Positions 16,548-24,976 of a stretch of DNA of 49,286 nucleotides are shown here, piece by piece; positions within the stretch are counted from its first letter, which is position 1, and every line of letters starts with the position of its first letter. The translations under genes were made by a program, and so were the position numbers. The notes beneath the pieces were generated by a model that was not told where the DNA came from, made no database searches, and saw nothing but the letters and a program-made list of their open reading frames with translations. The stretch is from Firmicutes bacterium UBA1739 (GTDB lineage Bacteria; Bacillota; Clostridia; Peptostreptococcales; Anaerovoracaceae): NCBI GenBank assembly GCA_002315385.1, contig DCHZ01000002.1, forward strand, positions 937 through 50,222. Direction: 5' to 3'.

Positions 16548-17956
16548 TGAAAGATTACCGGGAAATTCTCGCCGGATACAGGGAGGAAATGATTGAAACA
16601 CTTACGGAGATGATAGGTTTCAGAAGTGTTGTTTCGGAGCCTGCCGGAGAGCTGCCCTTTGGAGAAGCTGTTGAAGAGGTTTTTGAATATACAATAGAAA
16701 AATGTAAAGAAATGGGCTTTGATGTATTCAGAGCCGGACATTACGGAGGTCATGCGGAAGCAGGTGAAGGTGAAGAATGCATGGGAATACTGGTACATCT
16801 TGATGTTGTGCCGGAAGGAGACGGCTGGTCTTCCGATCCTTTTGCTGCCGAAATCCGGAACGGACGTTTATATGGCCGGGGTTCCAATGACGATAAAGGA
16901 CCTGCAGTGGCGGTGATGTATGCTCTGAAAGCTTTAAAAGAAAGCGGAGCGAAGTTTAACAGACGGGTCAGACTGATTTTCGGTCTGGATGAAGAAGCCG
17001 GTGAATGGGAAGGTATAGAAAAATATTTTGAAATTGCAGGTGTGCCTGATTTCGGGTTTACACCGGATGCTGATTTTCCTCTGGTTCAGGCGGAAATGGG
17101 GATACTGGTTTTTGAAATCGTAAAGAAATTCCGTAAGAACCGGGACGGCGTCGGACTGCGATTAAAGAGTATAAAAGGCGGACAGGCTTATAATATGGTG
17201 GCAGACAAATGTACCGCTGTAATTACGGATAAAGATTATAGCCGCATAAAGAGTAAGCTTGAGGAGTTTTCGGAAAGAACGGGATATGAAATCAGCGGCA
17301 GAGCCCGTGGAAGAAGCTTTGAAATAAAAACCGCCGGTGTTCCGGCTCACGGAGCAAGACCTCAGAAAGGACTGAATGCAGTTTCCGTTATGATGATGTT
17401 CCTGCAGGAGCTTTCTTTTGAGAATGATGATGTAAATGATTTTGTGAAGTTTTATAACGAAAAAATCGGTTTTACCCTGCATGGTCAGAAAATAGGAGCG
17501 GATTTTGAGGATGAGATTTCCGGGAGACTGATCTGGAATACCGGACTTGTAAATGCGGACGAAGAATCCGGAAGCTTTACGATTAATGTAAGATATCCGG
17601 TAACAGGAACGAAAGAAGCAGTGTATGAAGGTATAATGCCTCATCTGGATGAATATGGCTTCGGAGTGATAAAATGTGAGCATAAGGAAGGTATTTATAT
17701 TCCGTCGGACAGCCCTCTTTTACAGACGCTTATGGAGGTCTACAGAAAGCAAACCGGGGACTATGAAACCGCTCCGATAGTTACCGGCGGGGGGACCTAT
17801 GCCAGAGCCATGAAAAATGCAGTGGCATACGGAATAAAATTTCCCGGAGAGGAAGCTACAGAGCATCAGAAAGATGAATACATTGATATAGACAATATGA
17901 TGAAGGGAGCGGCTATATTTGCTGAAGCAGTATACCGTCTCTGCTGCAATGATTGA
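16547..17956 (+). CDS. pepV: M20-family dipeptidase, PepV type
   Basis: Zinc dipeptidase of 469 residues. Metal and catalytic motifs are ILVHLDVVPEGDGW (His84, Asp86), GRGSNDDKGP (Asp115), LDEEAGEWEG (Glu149/150), FTPDADFP and a late His in GEEATEHQKDEYIDID. This set is typical of PepV and related D/L-dipeptidases. Start ATG 16547 overlaps the cysQ stop; a 4-residue-longer start at 16535 sits inside the ribosome site. The protein probably releases amino acids from imported dipeptides in the cytoplasm. TsaE begins 14 bp downstream. Confidence 0.92.
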   Translation: MKDYREILAGYREEMIETLTEMIGFRSVVSEPAGELPFGEAVEEVFEYTIEKCKEMGFDVFRAGHYGGHAEAGEGEECMGILVHLDVVPEGDGWSSDPFAAEIRNGRLYGRGSNDDKGPAVAVMYALKALKESGAKFNRRVRLIFGLDEEAGEWEGIEKYFEIAGVPDFGFTPDADFPLVQAEMGILVFEIVKKFRKNRDGVGLRLKSIKGGQAYNMVADKCTAVITDKDYSRIKSKLEEFSERTGYEISGRARGRSFEIKTAGVPAHGARPQKGLNAVSVMMMFLQELSFENDDVNDFVKFYNEKIGFTLHGQKIGADFEDEISGRLIWNTGLVNADEESGSFTINVRYPVTGTKEAVYEGIMPHLDEYGFGVIKCEHKEGIYIPSDSPLLQTLMEVYRKQTGDYETAPIVTGGGTYARAMKNAVAYGIKFPGEEATEHQKDEYIDIDNMMKGAAIFAEAVYRLCCND

Positions 17957-17970
17957 CAAAGGAGAAAATC

Positions 17971-18417
17971 TTGGAAGAAATGCTTGCGGGGGAAAATATA
18001 ATAATTACGCATAACGAGGCGGAAACCCGGGAAATTGCGGAGAATTTTTCCGGGCAGCTTAAAGCGGGAGATATAGTATGCCTTTACGGAGATCTGGGCT
18101 GCGGCAAAACCACTTTCAGCCAGTCGGCTATCCGTTCTCTCGGGGTGAAGGATCAGGTGGTCAGTCCGACTTTTACCATTGTGCATGAGTACGATGGAAA
18201 AGTACCCGTTTACCATTTTGATGTATACAGGGTGCACAGCGAGGAGGATCTGTTTGAACTGGGATATGAGGATTATTTTTACGGAAAAGGAATTTGCTTT
18301 ATAGAATGGGCGGAGCTTATCGAAGAGCTTCTGCCGGAAAATGTCTTTCGCATATATTTTGAATATACGGACAGAGAAGACGAAAGGAGGATTCGGTTTG
18401 AATATCCTGGCAATTGA
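17971..18417 (+). CDS. tsaE: tRNA t6A threonylcarbamoyltransferase ATPase TsaE
   Basis: Small ATPase of 148 residues that drives the TsaB-TsaD complex in making N6-threonylcarbamoyladenosine at position 37 of ANN-decoding tRNAs. Walker A is GDLGCGKTT, and VVSPTFTIVHEY and HFDVYRV are family hallmarks. TTG 17971 is the preferred start because AAAGGAG is 6 nt upstream; TTG 17953 is alternative. Its 3' end overlaps tsaB by 20 bp, indicating translational coupling. Confidence 0.93.
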   Translation: MEEMLAGENIIITHNEAETREIAENFSGQLKAGDIVCLYGDLGCGKTTFSQSAIRSLGVKDQVVSPTFTIVHEYDGKVPVYHFDVYRVHSEEDLFELGYEDYFYGKGICFIEWAELIEELLPENVFRIYFEYTDREDERRIRFEYPGN

Positions 18418-19120
18418 AACAACGGGGCCGTTCGCTTCGGCAGCGGTAATAGATGATGATGAATGTGTCCACGGAGTGGTTTCCGACGGGGAGCTTACTC
18501 ATCTTCAGAAGCTGATGCCATTGATAGATCAGACTCTGAAGGACTGTGATATAACACTGAAGGATATTGACGGAATAGCTGTATCCAGGGGTCCCGGCTC
18601 TTTCACGGGAATCAGAATCGGTGTGAGCACCGCAAAGGCACTGGCCCAGGTTCTGGGAGTAAAAATTGCCGAAGTGCCCACTCTCAGGGCGATGGCCCTC
18701 AATTATATTGATTTCAGAGGGATTGTCTGTCCTGTTCTGGATGCCAGAAGATCTCAGGTTTATTCTGCGGCATATATTCAGGATGATGAGACGGAGGAAC
18801 TGTTCCCCGAGGGTGCATACGGAATAGCTGAGGTAATAGAAAAAGTCGGAAACCGGGGGCCGGTAATGTTTATGGGCGACGGAGTTTCAAATGAGAAAAT
18901 ACGAGCCGAACTTGAAGCGGGTTTAGGCAGAGATGCTTTTTTTGCATCCCCCGAAAGGAGAATGCAGACGGCAGACACGGTAGCGATGCTGGGTCTTGAA
19001 ATTCACAGAGAAGGCAAAGCAGTATCTTATATAGACTCAAAACCGGAGTATCTGAGGAAATCTGAAGCGGAACGGAATCTTGAATTAAAAAACAGGCGGC
19101 TCAGGGAGAATGAAAGGTGA
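18398..19120 (+). CDS. tsaB: tRNA t6A complex scaffold protein TsaB
   Basis: Inactive paralogue of TsaD, 240 residues, which dimerises with TsaD in t6A synthesis. It begins NILAIETTGPFASAAV and contains AVSRGPGSFTGIRIGVSTAK, the family signature. The start is TTG 18398, 7 nt after AAGGAGG and inside the 3' end of tsaE. The C-terminus (EAERNLELKNRRLRENER) is long and charged. The rimI gene follows after 40 bp. Confidence 0.94.
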   Translation: MNILAIETTGPFASAAVIDDDECVHGVVSDGELTHLQKLMPLIDQTLKDCDITLKDIDGIAVSRGPGSFTGIRIGVSTAKALAQVLGVKIAEVPTLRAMALNYIDFRGIVCPVLDARRSQVYSAAYIQDDETEELFPEGAYGIAEVIEKVGNRGPVMFMGDGVSNEKIRAELEAGLGRDAFFASPERRMQTADTVAMLGLEIHREGKAVSYIDSKPEYLRKSEAERNLELKNRRLRENER

Positions 19121-19160
19121 ACCGGAGCGGACGGCTGCATCTGATATCGGAGATGTGAGG

Positions 19161-19610
19161 ATGAAAAAACAGGTAACAATAAGAAAAATGAATATTTACG
19201 ATATCGAGGCGGTTTGCGGAATTGAAGTTCTGTGCTTTACGGATCCCTGGTCACGGGAAGCCTTTGAATCGGAGCTCAGCGGACTGAATCCCTGCTTTTA
19301 TTATGTTGCGGAATGTGAAGGCGAAATCTGCGGGTATATGGGAATCTGGCACATCATGGATGAAGGACATATAACAAATGTTGCAGTTCATCCGGAGTAC
19401 AGGAATTCCGGAGTGGGAAGACTTCTTGTGGAAACGACAATTAACGAGGGGATTGCGGCAGGCCTGAAGGCTTTCACACTGGAAGTAAGAAGCTCAAATG
19501 ACAGTGCAAAACATTTGTATGAAAAATGCGGATTTGAATCTGCGGGAATCAGAAAAAGATATTATGAAAACAGAGAAGATGCAGTAATCATGTGGAAATA
19601 TTTACAGTGA
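19161..19610 (+). CDS. rimI: Ribosomal-protein alanine N-acetyltransferase RimI-type
   Basis: GNAT acetyltransferase of 149 residues. The acetyl-CoA loop appears as ITNVAVHPEYRNSGVGRLLV, and the C-terminal LEVRSSNDSAKHLYEKCGF and KRYYENREDAVIM are typical of RimI. It acetylates protein N-termini, classically ribosomal protein S18. ATG 19161 has CGGAG 8 nt upstream; the longer frame from 19110 has a poorly spaced site. Genes of this family often sit between tsaB and tsaD in Firmicutes, as here. Confidence 0.92.
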   Translation: MKKQVTIRKMNIYDIEAVCGIEVLCFTDPWSREAFESELSGLNPCFYYVAECEGEICGYMGIWHIMDEGHITNVAVHPEYRNSGVGRLLVETTINEGIAAGLKAFTLEVRSSNDSAKHLYEKCGFESAGIRKRYYENREDAVIMWKYLQ

Positions 19611-19653
19611 TTCGGTGAGGCCGCGGAATAAGTTTAATGTGAAATGTTCATTA

Positions 19654-19732
19654 ATCGCATATTGTAAGGATAATAATTATCCGATACGTCAATACTGAAA
19701 GAAACGGAATTATCGGAGGTATGGTATGCGAT
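19654..19732 (+). other. Structured intergenic region before tsaD
   Basis: The rimI-tsaD gap (19611-19803) holds a 7-bp palindrome with one central base, GGATAAT-A-ATTATCC (19668-19682). An outer pair is ATCGCAT (19654-19660) with ATGCGAT (19726-19732), and an alternative pairing partner ATTATC lies at 19709-19714. It could be an operator or an RNA leader. No promoter hexamers are convincing. Confidence 0.35.
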
Positions 19733-19803
19733 ATGATGAAAATGCAGCCGGGACAGACAGGATGTTTCCCTGCTGAAAAACGGATTATGGTAGGAAAGAA
19801 GAC

Positions 19804-20838
19804 GTGACAATGAAAGAACCAAAAAACGGAAAAGAATATATATGCCTGGCAATTGAATCAAGCTGTGACGAAACATCGGCGGCAGTCGTTGTAAACGGAA
19901 GAAAGGTGCTGTCAAATGTAATATCTTCCCAGATAGATATTCATAAAGCTTACGGTGGAGTAGTTCCTGAAATTGCGTCGAGACATCATCTGAATAACAT
20001 TAACCCGGTAATAGACAGTGCATTGGAAGATGCGGGAATAGGATTTGCCGACGTGGATTTTATAGGAGTAACAAACCGACCCGGATTGATAGGAGCATTG
20101 CTTATAGGTACTGCAACGGCAAAAGCCATGGCATATGCTCTGGATGTGCCGCTGATAGGCGTGCATCATATACGGGGACATATATGTGCAAATTACATTG
20201 CGGACACTGAACTGGAACCTCCTTTTGCTGCGTTGATTGTATCGGGAGGACATTCGACACTGGCGGATGTAAAAGGGTATACCGATTATGAAATAGTCGG
20301 TCAGACAAGAGATGATGCGGCGGGTGAGGCCTTTGACAAGGTGGCAAGAGTGCTGGGACTGGGATATCCGGGAGGCCCGCTGCTGGACAGGCTGGCAAAG
20401 GAGGGTAATCCCGAGGCGATAGCCTTTAAAAGAGTGTATCTTGAAAAGGACAGTTATGATTTCAGCTTCAGCGGAACCAAGACCGGGGTTTTGAATTATC
20501 TGAACGGTAAAAAACAGCGTAAAGAAGAATTTGTACCCGCGGATGTGGCCGCAGGTTTTCAGGCGGCAGTGGTGGAAGTCTTAGTGAATAAAAGTATACG
20601 TCTGGCTAAGGAAAGAGGAAGAGATAAGCTGGTGCTGGCAGGTGGTGTTGCAGCCAACAGCTGTCTGAGAGAGGCACTCGGAAAAGCCTGTGCCGAAAAC
20701 GGAATAAAACTGTATATGCCGCCCCTGATTCTGTGTACAGATAATGCGGCTATGATAGGTGCGGCAGCCTACTATGAATTTATCAGTCGGGAAGCGGAGG
20801 ATATGACCATGGACGCATATGCTTCGGCTGCTCTATGA
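19804..20838 (+). CDS. tsaD: tRNA t6A threonylcarbamoyltransferase TsaD
   Basis: Catalytic subunit of the t6A complex, 344 residues, transferring threonylcarbamoyl from TC-AMP to tRNA A37. It opens CLAIESSCDETSAAVV, has the iron-binding H-x-x-x-H in GVHHIRGHICANY, and the nucleotide-site segments VSGGHSTL and LVLAGGVAANSCLREAL. GTG 19804 is 8 nt from AGGA; ATG 19810 two codons on is 14 nt away, so the exact start is uncertain by two residues. TsaC/Sua5, needed for the first step, is not in the window. Confidence 0.96.
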   Translation: MTMKEPKNGKEYICLAIESSCDETSAAVVVNGRKVLSNVISSQIDIHKAYGGVVPEIASRHHLNNINPVIDSALEDAGIGFADVDFIGVTNRPGLIGALLIGTATAKAMAYALDVPLIGVHHIRGHICANYIADTELEPPFAALIVSGGHSTLADVKGYTDYEIVGQTRDDAAGEAFDKVARVLGLGYPGGPLLDRLAKEGNPEAIAFKRVYLEKDSYDFSFSGTKTGVLNYLNGKKQRKEEFVPADVAAGFQAAVVEVLVNKSIRLAKERGRDKLVLAGGVAANSCLREALGKACAENGIKLYMPPLILCTDNAAMIGAAAYYEFISREAEDMTMDAYASAAL

Positions 20839-20881
20839 TTCCGGCATCGGCTGCTGTCAGTAATAAAAGTGCGAAAAAAAG

Positions 20882-20909
20882 AAACGGCGGGGAATTATCC
20901 CTGCCGTTT
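20882..20909. terminator. Terminator between tsaD and acpP
   Basis: AAACGGCGGGG (20882-20892) pairs with CCCTGCCGTTT (20899-20909) with one G-T pair. A run of A residues before it gives a U-tract for the minus-strand acpP transcript, and TTTAAAAA follows on the plus strand. Confidence 0.8.
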
Positions 20910-20922
20910 AAAAATTCGGATA

Positions 20923-21153
20923 TTATATAAGTTCTTCAACATATTTTACGATGTCACCGACAAGCTGGAATTTCTCCGCATCCTCATCGGGAATTTCTAT
21001 GTCGTATTCATCTTCAATGTTCATGATGATTTCCACAGCATCAAGCGAATCCGCTTCCAAATCTTTTGTCAATGAGGTTTCGAGAGTAATAATCGAATTA
21101 TCGTCCAAACCCAGCTGCTCTGCAATAATCTCCTTGATTTTTTCAAATACCAT
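20923..21153 (-). CDS. acpP: Acyl carrier protein
   Basis: A 76-residue acidic four-helix carrier that holds fatty-acyl chains on a 4'-phosphopantetheine arm attached to Ser36 in DLEADSLDAVE. GGAGG lies 7 nt before ATG 21153. It is a single-gene unit, separate from any fatty-acid synthesis cluster, with a strong promoter and a terminator, consistent with high expression. Confidence 0.96.
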   Translation of the reverse strand: MVFEKIKEIIAEQLGLDDNSIITLETSLTKDLEADSLDAVEIIMNIEDEYDIEIPDEDAEKFQLVGDIVKYVEELI

Positions 21154-21207
21154 AATTCTACCTCCAAAAGGAAAAAATGTTTTCCATTGTGTCATTTCAA
21201 TGAGACC

Positions 21208-21236
21208 ATTATAAATGAATGAATAGAAAGGTGCAA
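21208..21236 (-). promoter_or_regulatory. Promoter of acpP
   Basis: On the minus strand, TTGCAC (21236-21231), 17-bp spacer and TATAAT (21213-21208). Confidence 0.75.
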
Positions 21237-21343
21237 CTTTATATTTGCATTTTTACAAAAAATTATGATAATTATACAGTTTGTGAGAATATAAAAGATA
21301 ATATATGTGTAAATGACATTTGGAGACAGAGCTATTTCACAAT

Positions 21344-21373
21344 CTTGACGGGGTCGAATCTTTTATGATAAGA
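21344..21373 (+). promoter_or_regulatory. Possible promoter of the amidohydrolase gene
   Basis: TTGACG near 21344 is followed after about 18 bp by TAAGAT. The hexamers are imperfect. The rest of the 21154-21463 gap, apart from the acpP promoter, shows only A/T-rich sequence. Confidence 0.4.
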
Positions 21374-21463
21374 TTTAAGCTGATTTCAGATAAAATACAG
21401 AAACATAATATGTAAAAACGAAGAAGAGGCAAACAGAAACCGTGCTTCGGGAAAGGAAAAGAA

Positions 21464-22786
21464 ATGCTGTTTAAAGATATAACAATACTGGATGAGAACT
21501 TTGAAGTTCAGAAGCATATGAATGTGGGCGTTATAGGAAAAATTATCGCTTATGTAGGAAAGGAAATACCGAGAGAGGATTTCGGTGAGGTCTATGACGG
21601 GAATAATAAGCTGCTGATTCCGGCTTTTTATAATGAACACAGTCATCTTCCGATGATGCTCATGAGAGGCTATGGCGAAAACCTTACTCTTATGAACTGG
21701 CTGAATACAAAAATATTCCCGTTTGAAGCTCATCTTACCGGCGAGGATATGTACTGGGGCGCCATGAACGGTATCGCTGAAATGCTTCGATACGGCATAG
21801 GTGCGACTCAGGAAATGTACCTGAATTACAATGCGTTGGGCAGAGCCTTCAAAGACAGCGGAATAAAAGGATGTTTTTCGAAGTGTGTGACATGGTTCGG
21901 TGCGGAGGGCTACAGAGAGCTGGAGGTTTATAAAGAAACTCTGGAGGCCCTCAAAGAGTTCAATGATCCGAAAAATGACAGATTCAGAGCCGAAATAAGC
22001 CTTCATGCCGAATATACATCCACAGAAAAGGTGGCAAAAGGAGTAGCTGAATTTGCGGCGGAAAACGGCCTGTCCATGCATGTTCATGTTTCGGAAACCG
22101 TATCCGAGGCAGACCTATGCCGTGCCCGTCACCAGAGAAGGAGCCCTGTGAGGTATCTTCATGACTGCGGGATTTTTCAGGTGCCGACGGTGGCGGCGCA
22201 CTGCGTTCACATAGATGATGAGGATATAGATATTCTCAGAGAAGACGGGGTAACGGTTGCAACCTGTCCCAAGAGCAATGCCAAGCTGGGAAGCGGAATA
22301 TGTCCGGTCAGCTCGCTGCTGGAGGGAGGGGTAAATGTTGCGGTGGGAACAGACAGTGTTGCCAGCAATAATAACCTGAATATGCTGGAGGAGCTGCGTT
22401 TTCTTTCTCTCCTGCAGAAGGTGAATCAGAAAAACCCCGAGGTGATTTCACCTAAGGAACTGATGTATATTGCAACAAGAGCCGGGGCTCTGGCACAGCA
22501 GAGACAGGATTCCGGTCTTGTCAGGGAAGGCTTCAGGGCCGATCTTACGGTTTTCGATACGGACAGAGTATATATGAAGCCGGAATATGATGTATTGAAC
22601 AATCTTGTATATTCTGCTTCGGGCACAGATGTGGTGCTTACAATGGTGGACGGTAAGGTGCTGTATCGTAACGGAGAATATACAACCCTCGATATTGAAA
22701 GAATAAACTATGAAACCGAAAAGTCGAGACAGAGAATACTGGGCGCTGTTGCCGAAAGTCAGGTTCCCGATTCCGAAGACAGATAG
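21464..22786 (+). CDS. Amidohydrolase, MTA/SAH (adenosine-type) deaminase family
   Basis: Metal-dependent hydrolase of 440 residues, closest to 5'-methylthioadenosine/S-adenosylhomocysteine deaminases (MtaD). Metal ligands expected in this family are visible: H-x-H in NEHSHLPM (His59, His61), His in HVHVSETVSEAD, His in VAAHCVHIDDEDI and Asp in VAVGTDSVASNNNLNM. TCPKSNAKLGSG is a further family signature. The usual NTHTH is NEHSH here. It would deaminate adenosine-type nucleosides such as SAH or MTA; guanine or triazine substrates are possible in relatives. It converges on the ABC-F gene, with one base between the two stop codons. Confidence 0.85.
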   Translation: MLFKDITILDENFEVQKHMNVGVIGKIIAYVGKEIPREDFGEVYDGNNKLLIPAFYNEHSHLPMMLMRGYGENLTLMNWLNTKIFPFEAHLTGEDMYWGAMNGIAEMLRYGIGATQEMYLNYNALGRAFKDSGIKGCFSKCVTWFGAEGYRELEVYKETLEALKEFNDPKNDRFRAEISLHAEYTSTEKVAKGVAEFAAENGLSMHVHVSETVSEADLCRARHQRRSPVRYLHDCGIFQVPTVAAHCVHIDDEDIDILREDGVTVATCPKSNAKLGSGICPVSSLLEGGVNVAVGTDSVASNNNLNMLEELRFLSLLQKVNQKNPEVISPKELMYIATRAGALAQQRQDSGLVREGFRADLTVFDTDRVYMKPEYDVLNNLVYSASGTDVVLTMVDGKVLYRNGEYTTLDIERINYETEKSRQRILGAVAESQVPDSEDR

Positions 22787-22787
22787 A

Positions 22788-24719
22788 TTATTCCTCTTCC
22801 ATCCATTTTTCGTATAATTCTTCGAGCTCGGATTCCGTGTTTTTGAGAAGAACATCTGTATCTCTCATTTTATCGGGATCCGAGAAGACTTCGGGAAGGC
22901 ACATGTATTCGTGCAGCTCGTTCTTCCTGTTTTCCAGTTCCGCAATTCTATCTTCGAGCTTTTTTCTGTCGGAAACTCTCTTCTTTTCGGCCCGTTCCTG
23001 CTCCTTTTTCTTTTTCATAAGCTCTTTTTGCCGGGTTTTTGTGATGGCTTTGTCAGTGTCTGAGGCGGACTTATCTTTTACGTTTTCCTCATTACCTGAA
23101 TTCAGCAGAGCTTTTTTTTCAAGGTAATAATCATACTGACCGAGATATTCCGTTAATCCGGAAGCTTCAAGCTCCAGAATTCTGGTAGGAATTTTATTCA
23201 GGAAGTATCTGTCATGGGAAACCATGAGAAGAGTTCCGGGGAAATCCATGAGAGCACTTTCAAATACTTCTTTTGACGGGATGTCCAGATGGTTGGTCGG
23301 TTCGTCCATTACCAGGAAATTTGCACCGGTCATCATAATTTTCAAAAGAGAAAGACGTGCCTTTTCCCCGCCGCTGAGAGAGCTGACCTGTTTAAAAACG
23401 TCATCCCCGCGGAATAAAAAGCTGCCCAGTATATTTCTGAGTTCTTTCTGTGTATACAGCCTGTAACAGGAGTGAAGCTCCTCCAGGACGGTATTTGCCG
23501 GGTTCAGAAGCTGCTGTTCCTGATCGTAATATCCCACAACGACATTTTGGCCGAGCTTTACGGTTCCCGTATCGGGACTAATCCTGTCCAGAAGTATTTT
23601 GAGAAGCGTGGTTTTGCCGGTACCGTTTGGCCCTATTATACAAACCCGCTCATCTTTTTTGATATCGAATTCTGCGTTTGAGAACAGAGTTCTGTCTTTA
23701 AACGACATTGAAAGACCGGAGCCGGAGGCAACATCATTGCCGCTGGAAATACCGGCTTTGAAATGCAGCTTCATTCTGTCAAATGATAATTCTGGCCTGT
23801 CAATTTTTTCCATATGCTCCAGCATTTTTTCCCGGGATTTTGCTCTGTTGGCAAGTTTCTCGGTGCCGTGCTGCTTAAACCGGCGAATCATCTCTTCCTG
23901 TTTTTCTATTTCTCTTCTGTTGGCTTCATAAGCCTTCATTGCAGCGGCTTCATTTTCTCTTTTTCTGACAACATAGTCTGTGTAATTACAGGTGTATTCC
24001 GTAAGCTGATGATTCTGAACCTCAAAAATTTTAGTTACGGTGCGGTCAAGAAAATATCTGTCATGGGAAATCAGAATGACCGTGCCGGGATAAGCTTTAA
24101 TCTGAAGCTCCAGCCATCTCAGAGTATCAATATCAAGATGATTGGTAGGTTCGTCCAGCAGGAGAATGTCCGGTTTCTGCAGCAGAAGAGCTCCGAGTGA
24201 AAGCCTTGTCTTTTCACCTCCGCTGAGAGAACTGATTTTTTTGTCGTAATCCGCTTCACCGAAACCGAGAGCTGTCAGAATGCCTTTAATTTCACTTTTA
24301 TAACCGTAACCGTTAAGAGCGGAAAAATCATCCGAAAGACGGGAGTATTCTTCCATAAGTCTGTCAGTATTCTCTCCTTTTGAGGCTTTTTCGGAAATAG
24401 TGTCCATTACTGTTTTAAGGCGCGCCTCCATTTCAATGATATGAGAAAAAAAAGAAAGGAATTCGGCGTAAATTGTGTTTTCGCTTTCAAAATTTCCGTT
24501 CTGCCTCAGATATCCCATTTTAGCACCGGGAGATATGTTCAGATTACCTTCGTCCGGAACAATAGCCCCGCCGATGATGTTAAGCAGGGTGGTTTTTCCC
24601 GCACCGTTGAGACCAACCAGACCGATTTTGTCTTTTTCGTTTATATTAAATGAAATCTGACTCAGAATAGTATCGATTCCATATGATTTGCCTATGTTTT
24701 TTGCTGATATTATTGTCAA
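22788..24719 (-). CDS. ABC-F family ATPase (ribosome-associated type)
   Basis: Duplicated-ATPase protein of 643 residues without membrane segments. Walker A motifs are GLNGAGKTT and GPNGTGKTT; signatures SSLSGGEKTRLSL and SSLSGGEKARLSL; Walker B LLLDEPTNHLD and LVMDEPTNHLD. The interdomain linker (about 240-325) is the P-site tRNA-interaction region, and a lysine-rich coiled-coil tail is like that of YdiF/Uup. These proteins act on ribosomes, in translation rescue or antibiotic protection. TTG 24719 is 8 nt after GGAAGG. Its long leader is structured. Confidence 0.92.
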   Translation of the reverse strand: MTIISAKNIGKSYGIDTILSQISFNINEKDKIGLVGLNGAGKTTLLNIIGGAIVPDEGNLNISPGAKMGYLRQNGNFESENTIYAEFLSFFSHIIEMEARLKTVMDTISEKASKGENTDRLMEEYSRLSDDFSALNGYGYKSEIKGILTALGFGEADYDKKISSLSGGEKTRLSLGALLLQKPDILLLDEPTNHLDIDTLRWLELQIKAYPGTVILISHDRYFLDRTVTKIFEVQNHQLTEYTCNYTDYVVRKRENEAAAMKAYEANRREIEKQEEMIRRFKQHGTEKLANRAKSREKMLEHMEKIDRPELSFDRMKLHFKAGISSGNDVASGSGLSMSFKDRTLFSNAEFDIKKDERVCIIGPNGTGKTTLLKILLDRISPDTGTVKLGQNVVVGYYDQEQQLLNPANTVLEELHSCYRLYTQKELRNILGSFLFRGDDVFKQVSSLSGGEKARLSLLKIMMTGANFLVMDEPTNHLDIPSKEVFESALMDFPGTLLMVSHDRYFLNKIPTRILELEASGLTEYLGQYDYYLEKKALLNSGNEENVKDKSASDTDKAITKTRQKELMKKKKEQERAEKKRVSDRKKLEDRIAELENRKNELHEYMCLPEVFSDPDKMRDTDVLLKNTESELEELYEKWMEEE

Positions 24720-24755
24720 TTTATTCACCTTCCGTTGTGAAGTATTCGGTTTTGC

Positions 24756-24887
24756 CCTGTTCACTTTCGATGTCCGACGTTCTCAGATGTCATTTGTGTC
24801 ACTCCGTCGCATCGAAACAGGGAATGTTATCTGTATGCAGCGTCTGTTTCGCTTAAAACAGGCTGTGAACAGTAACAAAATTCGCAT
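24756..24887 (-). promoter_or_regulatory. Structured leader with possible upstream peptide before the ABC-F gene
   Basis: The minus-strand transcript can fold into a long stem. Segment 24821-24805 (AACAGG, CATCGA, CGTCG blocks read on the plus strand 24805-24821) pairs with CCTGTT, TCGATG and CGACG at 24756-24779, with small bulges. A 34-codon frame (24887 to 24783) begins MRILLLFTACFKRNRR and ends inside the hairpin loop. Upstream peptides and hairpins control several antibiotic-resistance ABC-F genes. Here the frame starts only about 12 bp after the -10 and lacks a ribosome site, so it would be leaderless. Confidence 0.4.
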
Positions 24888-24898
24888 TATCTTAGTGA

Positions 24899-24907
24899 AT
24901 TATAACA
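24899..24907 (-). promoter_or_regulatory. Extended -10 promoter of the ABC-F gene
   Basis: TGTTATAAT on the minus strand (24907-24899) is an extended -10. No good -35 is seen. It is back to back with the rex promoter about 30 bp away. Confidence 0.5.
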
Positions 24908-24935
24908 CAGAATGTTTTTGTTTTCCTCATTTTTG

Positions 24936-24944
24936 TGATATAAT
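24936..24944 (+). promoter_or_regulatory. Extended -10 promoter of rex
   Basis: TGATATAAT at 24936-24944 with only a weak -35. I find no clear palindromic Rex operator (TTGTTAA...TTAACAA) in this region. Confidence 0.5.
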
Positions 24945-24976
24945 ATTGAATAACTTGTTTGAAACCGGAGGTTTAA

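Noticed and set aside
24900..24976. Rex operator for autoregulation
   Set aside because: No TTGTTAA-type palindrome found in the rex promoter region.
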